From Klebsiella pneumoniae (lineage in GTDB: Bacteria; Pseudomonadota; Gammaproteobacteria; Ga0077536): a DNA stretch of 36,425 nucleotides. The position numbers were made by a program, and so were the translations under genes. Under the pieces are notes generated by a model, which was not told where the DNA came from, did not search any database, and saw only the letters and a list, made by a program, of their open reading frames with translations. The stretch is from the NCBI GenBank assembly GCA_945861225.1, contig CAMATU010000014.1, positions 1-36,425 on the forward strand, given 5' to 3'. Position 1 is the stretch's first letter; each line of letters begins with the position of its first letter. Positions 31,732 through 36,425 of this stretch are shown one piece after another.

Positions 31732-33258
31732 ATGAGTGACGCTCTTTCCACTGCCTACGATCGCGTGAAATCGATCGATTGGGATCCAACCTACATTCGC
31801 GAAGACCAGAAACTCGTAGAGAAAACGCGTTTCCACCTTGCAGGACTGAAGCCGGTCGATCCCTTCAAGACTTTCGTTCGCGAGTACTTCCAAACGGAAC
31901 ATGAGAAAGACAATCGTCACTACGCGATCCTTGAAGCGTCGAGTCGCTTGAGCGACGCCGAACCCGACGCGCGGTGGATGGAGGGGATGAAGTTCGCCCT
32001 CTCCAATCTGCCCGGCATCGAGTACTCCGCAGCCCGCCAAATGGGGCGCATGGTGCGCAGTGTGGCACCCATGGAGCTGCGTCAAGGCTACATGATGCAG
32101 AGCCTGGATGAAGTCCGACATTCGCAGCTTGAAAGCAACACCTTGCGTCATCACATGCGCAGCTGGCGTGACCCTGCGGGCTTTGACATCGCGATGCGTG
32201 CGGCGGGAACCAGTGTCGGCGGCGGAATATTTCGCGCGATGCTCGAGGATTTGCTGACCTGCGACCCTGTCGAAACTTCGCTCGGCCTGCAGATGTTCGT
32301 CGAAACCGCCTATACCAATGTCTTCTTTGTCGGCTTGTCGACCGCTGCCGCGGCGCATGGCGACAAGATGATGGCCTCGACCATGCTGACCATTCAGTCG
32401 GACGAAGCGCGACATATGGCCAATGGCTGGGCGACCTTCGTGACCTTGCTGCAGGACGACCGCAATGTTCCCTTGGTTCAACAAGCGCTCGACAAATGGT
32501 CTTGGCGAATCCATACGAGCTTGAGCGTGGGCATTAATCTGTTTACGGACTACTTCGTCACTAAGCGACAAGAGTCAGCTAAAGAAATGAACATGCGCTG
32601 GGTGTTCGATGAGTTCTACGGTGGCTTCTATCAGAAGCTTGAAAAATACGGCATTGAGGCGCCTAAGCATCTGGAGAGAATGATTTCCGACCAGGATTAT
32701 CTTTCACACTCTGCTGCGGTGTACCTGTTCGGCGCGTGGCCCGTGTTCTACCACCGCTACGATGGCATGACCGCCGCCGACATGGAGTGGTTCGAGAAAA
32801 AATATCCTGGTTGGTACGCAAACTATGGCGGCTTCTGGGAAGCTTACAATCGCTGCACCGAGCCTGCCGATCAGACGTTGGTTCTGAAAGAGCTCGGTGG
32901 ACTGCCCAATTTCTGTCAGGTCTGTCAGCTGCCGACCATCTTCCCATTGCCAAACGCTAACTCGGGGCGTTCGTGTATGCACGCCGGCAAGCTGTTTACG
33001 TTCTGCTCAGAGGGGTGTCAGGAGATTTTTTTCAAGGAGCCGATTCGCTATCAGGGCTTCCAAACCTTCCTCGATCGTTACGATGGTTTTGAGTTATCAG
33101 AAGTCACGCGCGATATGGGCTTCGTACGGGAAGACGGCAAGACACTCATCGCCCAACCGGCGCTTGAGCCCAAGCGCATGTGGACCTTGGAGGACATCAA
33201 GCGCTGCGACTACGTGGTGCAGAGACCACCGCCGCCACCACTTGTGGAGGTGGCGTGA
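31732..33258 (+). CDS. Soluble diiron monooxygenase, hydroxylase alpha (large) subunit
   Basis: I chose the ATG at 31732 (508 residues); an upstream in-frame start at 31657 would lie inside the coupling-protein gene. All six diiron ligands are present at canonical spacing: E97, E127 and H130 (DEVRH), E191, E225 and H228 (DEARH). The 30-residue gap from first to second Glu and 34 from third to fourth equal those of methane monooxygenase. The C-terminus has a Cys-rich YHS-like stretch, FCQVC near residue 405 and FCSEGC about 30 residues later, as in propane and alkene monooxygenases. This subunit activates oxygen to hydroxylate or epoxidise a hydrocarbon. A length near 500 fits groups 3 to 6. 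The stop overlaps the reductase start (GTGA). Confidence 0.93.
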   Translation: MSDALSTAYDRVKSIDWDPTYIREDQKLVEKTRFHLAGLKPVDPFKTFVREYFQTEHEKDNRHYAILEASSRLSDAEPDARWMEGMKFALSNLPGIEYSAARQMGRMVRSVAPMELRQGYMMQSLDEVRHSQLESNTLRHHMRSWRDPAGFDIAMRAAGTSVGGGIFRAMLEDLLTCDPVETSLGLQMFVETAYTNVFFVGLSTAAAAHGDKMMASTMLTIQSDEARHMANGWATFVTLLQDDRNVPLVQQALDKWSWRIHTSLSVGINLFTDYFVTKRQESAKEMNMRWVFDEFYGGFYQKLEKYGIEAPKHLERMISDQDYLSHSAAVYLFGAWPVFYHRYDGMTAADMEWFEKKYPGWYANYGGFWEAYNRCTEPADQTLVLKELGGLPNFCQVCQLPTIFPLPNANSGRSCMHAGKLFTFCSEGCQEIFFKEPIRYQGFQTFLDRYDGFELSEVTRDMGFVREDGKTLIAQPALEPKRMWTLEDIKRCDYVVQRPPPPPLVEVA

Positions 33259-34283
33259 ACCACGTCGTTACGCTCGCACCGTTTGGCGTTCAATTCGCAT
33301 GCGGCGAAGAGGAAACCATCCTCTCGGCGGCGCTCCGCCAGGGGATTGGGCTGCGTTACGGATGCAAGCATGGCGCCTGCGGCAGCTGTAAAGCGCGCAT
33401 CACAGAAGGCGAAGTGGACTTAGTGCAGGCCTCTGGTTTCGCGCTGATGCAGTACGAACGAGACGCCGGCATGACACTCCTGTGTTCAGCCTATCCGCTG
33501 GAAGACATTGTTGTGCAACTTGAGCACTACGACGAGGCCGAACTGAGCACAGCGCGCCCCATCGTGGAATTTTGTTGTCGCATCGCTGCGCGCAACAAAC
33601 TGTCGCCGGATATCTGGCAACTGGTGCTCGATATTGACAGCGACTCGCCGCTGCATTTCGACGCCGGCCAGTTCGTCGAAGTGAATGTGCCCGGGTCGCG
33701 CGAGTGGCGTGCCTACTCAATGGCCAATGCCCCTGGCGACGGCCGCAGCATCGAACTCCTTATCAAGGAGATCCCGGACGGACGGTTTTCAGGCGCCTTG
33801 GCACAGGTTCTCGCCGCAGGAGACCGCCTTGCAGTGCGTGGTCCTTTCGGCCAGTTCAAGGTACACGAGGGCAGCGCGCCGATGGTGATGGTCGCCGGCG
33901 GTTCAGGCATGGCACCGATCTTGTCGATGCTAAGGTCGCTCAGCGAACAGCGAAGCAAGCGTGAGATTGTTTTCTATTATGGAATTCGCACCGCGAACGA
34001 TCTAATCTGCAGCGAGGAAATAGCCACCATCGCGGCGGGCCTGTCGGCCTTCAAGTATGTCCCCACGGTTGCTGCGCCCGGCGCTAGCGGTGCATGGAAG
34101 GGTGAGACCGGTCTGGTGACGGAGGTGATCGATAGGCTGAGCGGTAATCTGCGTGGTGGCGACGCGTATCTGTGTGGGCCGCCCGGAATGATCGATGCGG
34201 TGATCGAAGTGCTTAAAGGCAAAGGGATGTTCGGCTCGCGCATCCGGTTCGATAAATTCGTCAGTACGGCATCATGCATCTGA
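33255..34283 (+). CDS. Monooxygenase reductase component ([2Fe-2S], FAD, NADH)
   Basis: I chose the GTG at 33255 overlapping the alpha stop (342 residues). The N-terminal ferredoxin domain has C37, C42, C45 (CKHGACGSC) and C77 (LLCSAY). The FAD domain carries RAYSMANAPGD and the preceding DAGQFVEVNVPG. The NAD domain carries VAGGSGMAPILSML and ends CGPPGMIDAV. It moves electrons from NADH through FAD and the iron-sulfur cluster to the diiron hydroxylase. It completes a four-component enzyme: no gamma subunit and no separate Rieske ferredoxin are present, excluding groups 1 to 3 of the soluble diiron monooxygenases (phenol, toluene and isoprene types, and sMMO). Confidence 0.93.
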   Translation: MNHVVTLAPFGVQFACGEEETILSAALRQGIGLRYGCKHGACGSCKARITEGEVDLVQASGFALMQYERDAGMTLLCSAYPLEDIVVQLEHYDEAELSTARPIVEFCCRIAARNKLSPDIWQLVLDIDSDSPLHFDAGQFVEVNVPGSREWRAYSMANAPGDGRSIELLIKEIPDGRFSGALAQVLAAGDRLAVRGPFGQFKVHEGSAPMVMVAGGSGMAPILSMLRSLSEQRSKREIVFYYGIRTANDLICSEEIATIAAGLSAFKYVPTVAAPGASGAWKGETGLVTEVIDRLSGNLRGGDAYLCGPPGMIDAVIEVLKGKGMFGSRIRFDKFVSTASCI

Positions 34284-34417
34284 CCCAAGCTATCACTCGC
34301 GGTGCTCTGCTGAAGGCTGACTGCAAGGCGCTGCGGTGCGGCGGCCAGTCACTTACCTGGACTGGGTTCGCGGTGCGGGCTGGTCATTCTCGAAGCTTTT
34401 TCTCGGAGTAAAACGCG

Positions 34418-35317
34418 ATGAAAAAACCATTCAAGTACATTCCTAAGGACGCCAAGGAAATCGTAATCCGGAAATTCTCGTTTGAATTTCCACCGGATCT
34501 CAATCCTGTCTGGGTTCCGCACAACCCGGTGCGCTCGCATCTGTTCAATGGACTGTCGTTAACGATGCCCTATTTGGAGCCATATCTAATCAAGTCCACG
34601 CAATCTGCCATGAAGTTTGTGGATCACGAGGACCTATTGGCAGACATGCGCGGCTTCAACGGACAGGAAGCGCGACATTATCAATGCCATCGACGCTTGA
34701 ACGAACTGCTAAAGGCTAACGGGTATCCAGAACTCGGCGAGGTGGAGCAGCGTATGGCGAAGTCCTTCGAACGCTTGTCGCAGATGCGCTTGAGGACCCA
34801 ACTGGCCTACAACGCTGGATTTGAGTGCATGACGAATGGCTTTACGCATTGGTTAATCACTAAACGCCATGCCCTTTTCAAGAACGCGTCGCCGCACGTC
34901 ACGTCGTTCTGGCTGATGCACATGGTCGAGGAAACAGAACACAAAACGGTCGCCTTCGATGTCTACATGGCCTATTCGGGGAAGTATTGGCCACGGGCTT
35001 TCGGCGTGTTGCACGGAACTTTTCATTTATGGGGCTGGGGAATCGTTGGAATGTTCACGGCGCTCAGAAAGGACAATCTGCTTAAACGACCAGCGACGTG
35101 GATGAGGATCCTCAAAGAAATTGGAGCGGCCCTGTATAACGTCGGTCCCTTTATGTTGCGAGCGCTCGTGCCGGGATACAACCCGCGACAGGAACATGAT
35201 CCGGCATGGTACAAAGAGTGGATTTCCGGCCATGGAACACTGGAGGGCGACGCTCCGTTGCCACTGGTCGATACGGCGAACCCCGAAATGCCAGTGCCTT
35301 TCAGCAAGGTTGCCTGA
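34418..35317 (+). CDS. Predicted metal-dependent hydrolase family protein (PF10118-like), possible ferritin-like diiron protein
   Basis: The protein has 299 residues, with GGAG 10 bases before the ATG. It resembles the family called 'predicted metal-dependent hydrolase' (PF10118, from memory): FNGQEARHYQCHRRLNELLKANGY and the EETEHKTVAFDVY motif. I see a pattern that fits two E plus ExxH pairs: E54, E84-x2-H87, E136, E172-x2-H175. The spacings of 30 and 36 resemble those of ferritin-like diiron enzymes, including the alpha subunit encoded just upstream (30 and 34). A hydrophobic stretch (HGTFHLWGWGIVGMFTAL) follows around 200-217 and may be a membrane-associated helix. It lies 134 bases after the reductase and 41 before the isomerase-like gene. 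The function is unproven. Confidence 0.75.
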   Translation: MKKPFKYIPKDAKEIVIRKFSFEFPPDLNPVWVPHNPVRSHLFNGLSLTMPYLEPYLIKSTQSAMKFVDHEDLLADMRGFNGQEARHYQCHRRLNELLKANGYPELGEVEQRMAKSFERLSQMRLRTQLAYNAGFECMTNGFTHWLITKRHALFKNASPHVTSFWLMHMVEETEHKTVAFDVYMAYSGKYWPRAFGVLHGTFHLWGWGIVGMFTALRKDNLLKRPATWMRILKEIGAALYNVGPFMLRALVPGYNPRQEHDPAWYKEWISGHGTLEGDAPLPLVDTANPEMPVPFSKVA

Positions 35318-35358
35318 GGCGAATCGGTTCACGATCTATAAAAATGAGGAGTGATGTT

Positions 35359-35826
35359 ATGGAGCGGCTACAACAAATAATGATAGGGCACGGGCTGCTG
35401 GTGATTCTGGCAGCGATGTTCGCGGGTTTTATGCTGATGTTTAACCTTCTGGGCGGAATGGAAGTATGGCCTGGGACTATCCTTGAAGTGCCTATGTATG
35501 GAACCACAGCGGGCTGGGTCCGCGCGCATACGGGCGGCGCGCTGAATGGCGTATTGGTGATTATCGTGGGCTTGGCGCTACCTAAATTAAAGCTCACTGA
35601 GTTTGCGCAGAAATTCACTGCTTATGGATTGATATATTGTGCGTGGACCTTCACGATTTTTTATTGGCTCGGGAACGCGTCTACCAATCGGGGGCTTTCG
35701 ATCGGGCCGAGCGCCTTAGGCCAGCCGGATTTGATCGGCCTGATAGCATTTCTGCCGGGCCTGCCGAGCGTGTTTATTGTTGTTGCCGTTTTGATCGTCT
35801 GCGCAAAAAGCATTTTTTCACGCTAA
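35359..35826 (+). CDS. Styrene oxide isomerase-like membrane protein (StyC family)
   Basis: I chose the ATG at 35359 (155 residues) with GGAG 7 bases upstream. Four hydrophobic helices span most of the chain. It lines up without gaps over its first 120 or so residues with my memory of Pseudomonas StyC: GHGLL, NLLGGMEVWPGTILE, GWVRAHTGGALNGVLVI, FYW and NRGLSIGP. H57 matches the heme b ligand (H58 of StyC), N63 matches N64, and Y102 matches Y103. D95 of StyC is replaced by C94. StyC isomerises styrene oxide to phenylacetaldehyde using heme iron as a Lewis acid. Following an alkene-monooxygenase-like operon, it could convert the epoxide product to an aldehyde. The gene is AT-rich (21 G/C of 60 bases in 35581-35640). 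Confidence 0.82.
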   Translation: MERLQQIMIGHGLLVILAAMFAGFMLMFNLLGGMEVWPGTILEVPMYGTTAGWVRAHTGGALNGVLVIIVGLALPKLKLTEFAQKFTAYGLIYCAWTFTIFYWLGNASTNRGLSIGPSALGQPDLIGLIAFLPGLPSVFIVVAVLIVCAKSIFSR

Positions 35827-35843
35827 TGGCGTGTCCGCGCCGC

Positions 35844-36425
35844 TCAGGTTTGCAGCGGTAACACAATTTCCGCAAGCCACGTGAGCTCGGCGCGCCAATC
35901 GGCGCTGTCGCTCAACGAGCGCAACACGAATTTGCTTAGACCCGCATCCAGATGCGCGTGCACGAGAGCTAGCAGGGCCGCCCGGCCGATCGGCAGGATT
36001 TGCGTGAGATCGCGATCAACACGCCGCGTTCGTAGGACATCCACTGCCGCCGCCGGCGGCGCGTGCTCCGCATAGGGAATGCTGATCCCAAAATGTTCGG
36101 GATCGAGGCTGCGGCCGAGCGCCGTCGCGCGCTCGGCGATGATGCGTCGGCCGTGCCCGGCTTCGGCCGGTGTCGCGCTTGCCGTCAGCCACCCGTCCGC
36201 GAGTCGCGCAACCCGCTCCAGGGCTGCGGGGCCGATGCCCCCGAGCCAGATTTCGAGCGGGTGCTGCAACGGTCGCGGTTGCAAGCTCAGCGCGTCAAAG
36301 GTGTAGGGGCCATGCGTGGCGGTCACGGCCTCGCCCGCCCACCAGCGGCGCAGCAGGTCGATGATGTCATCGATCGCCCGCCCGCGATCACCATTCGAAT
36401 GTCCGAGTGCGGCGCGCTCCGCCGG
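35844..36425 (-). CDS. Luciferase-like flavin oxidoreductase (5' end cut by window edge)
   Basis: The frame enters at the right edge and ends at the TGA at 35844-35846, giving 193 residues of the C-terminal part. LLRRWWAGEAVTATHGPYTF, LQPRPLQHPLEIWLGG and ERVARLADGWLTASATP are typical of the second half of the LLM/F420-dependent family barrel, where the strand with GG(x)GPAALERVA closes the flavin site. It converges on the isomerase-like gene with only 17 bases between the stops. The start and the cofactor-specific residues lie outside the window. It is not close to the other luciferase-like protein at 28718-29596. Confidence 0.83.
   Translation of the reverse strand, partial: PAERAALGHSNGDRGRAIDDIIDLLRRWWAGEAVTATHGPYTFDALSLQPRPLQHPLEIWLGGIGPAALERVARLADGWLTASATPAEAGHGRRIIAERATALGRSLDPEHFGISIPYAEHAPPAAAVDVLRTRRVDRDLTQILPIGRAALLALVHAHLDAGLSKFVLRSLSDSADWRAELTWLAEIVLPLQT

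Noticed and set aside
31675-32571. Minus-strand open frame of 298 codons opposite the monooxygenase alpha gene
   Set aside because: Antisense to sequence carrying the diiron ligands; composition rich in His, Arg and Gln is typical of a shadow frame.
1-36425. CRISPR arrays, tRNA or rRNA genes, insertion sequences, phage genes
   Set aside because: No regularly spaced direct repeats, no tRNA-like folds with a CCA-side acceptor, and no transposase or integrase sequence were seen on either strand.

Overview
The window reads like a chromosomal stretch from an aerobic, GC-rich Gram-negative proteobacterium, most likely a gammaproteobacterium. The basis is a TonB/ExbB/ExbD system, a lipoprotein with a lipobox, a PEP-CTERM surface protein, a class I photolyase, and three families of REP-like hairpins, one of which (core GTAGGAGCGGCTTTAGCCGC) I know from Pseudomonas and Xanthomonas relatives. 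Order or genus cannot be fixed from this sequence alone. Coding density is high and starts are often overlapping (ATGA, GTGA, TGATG).

Layout. 1-2076 (-): nearly complete molybdopterin/[4Fe-4S] oxidoreductase, cut by the left edge. 2197-5766 (+): lipoprotein, ketopantoate-reductase-like protein, then tonB-exbB-exbD. 5750-7066 (-): RhlE-type RNA helicase overlapping the exbD 3' end. 7333-10123 (-): amidase and a Rieske oxygenase alpha subunit, followed by a dead esterase remnant (10135-10569). 10681-13792 (+): acetoin-dehydrogenase-like E1 alpha, E1 beta and an E2 made of a lipoyl domain fused to an alpha/beta hydrolase. 13910-16248: SnoaL-like protein, PEP-CTERM protein, nitroreductase. 16369-18934 (+): a tightly overlapping set of a di-heme-b membrane protein, a tetraheme c-type cytochrome and a DNA photolyase. 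18969-26961: serine esterase, second nitroreductase, enoyl-CoA hydratase, class III CoA-transferase, a solitary homodimeric pyruvate dehydrogenase E1 (AceE) and a methyltransferase. 27120-30108 (+): MFS transporter, small ABM-domain fragment, luciferase-like oxidoreductase, SnoaL-like protein.

The most interesting region is 30376-35826 (+). It encodes a complete four-component soluble diiron monooxygenase in the order beta, coupling protein, alpha, reductase. As I recall, this is the order and composition of group-4 alkene monooxygenases (amoABCD/etnABCD). It is followed by a protein of the 'predicted metal-dependent hydrolase' family whose carboxylate/histidine spacing looks like a second ferritin-type diiron site. 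The last gene encodes a four-helix membrane protein strongly resembling styrene oxide isomerase (StyC), with the heme-ligand histidine and two of three active-site residues conserved. Together they suggest an alkene-to-epoxide-to-aldehyde route: the diiron monooxygenase makes the epoxide and a heme-dependent isomerase removes it, instead of the coenzyme M transferase of actinobacterial alkene users or the flavin StyAB epoxidase of known styrene pathways. A frameshifted TetR-type regulator remnant lies directly upstream and runs into the start of this operon. The isomerase gene is AT-rich compared with its surroundings. Both suggest that the cassette was acquired or rearranged. A second luciferase-like oxidoreductase converges on it and is cut by the right edge.
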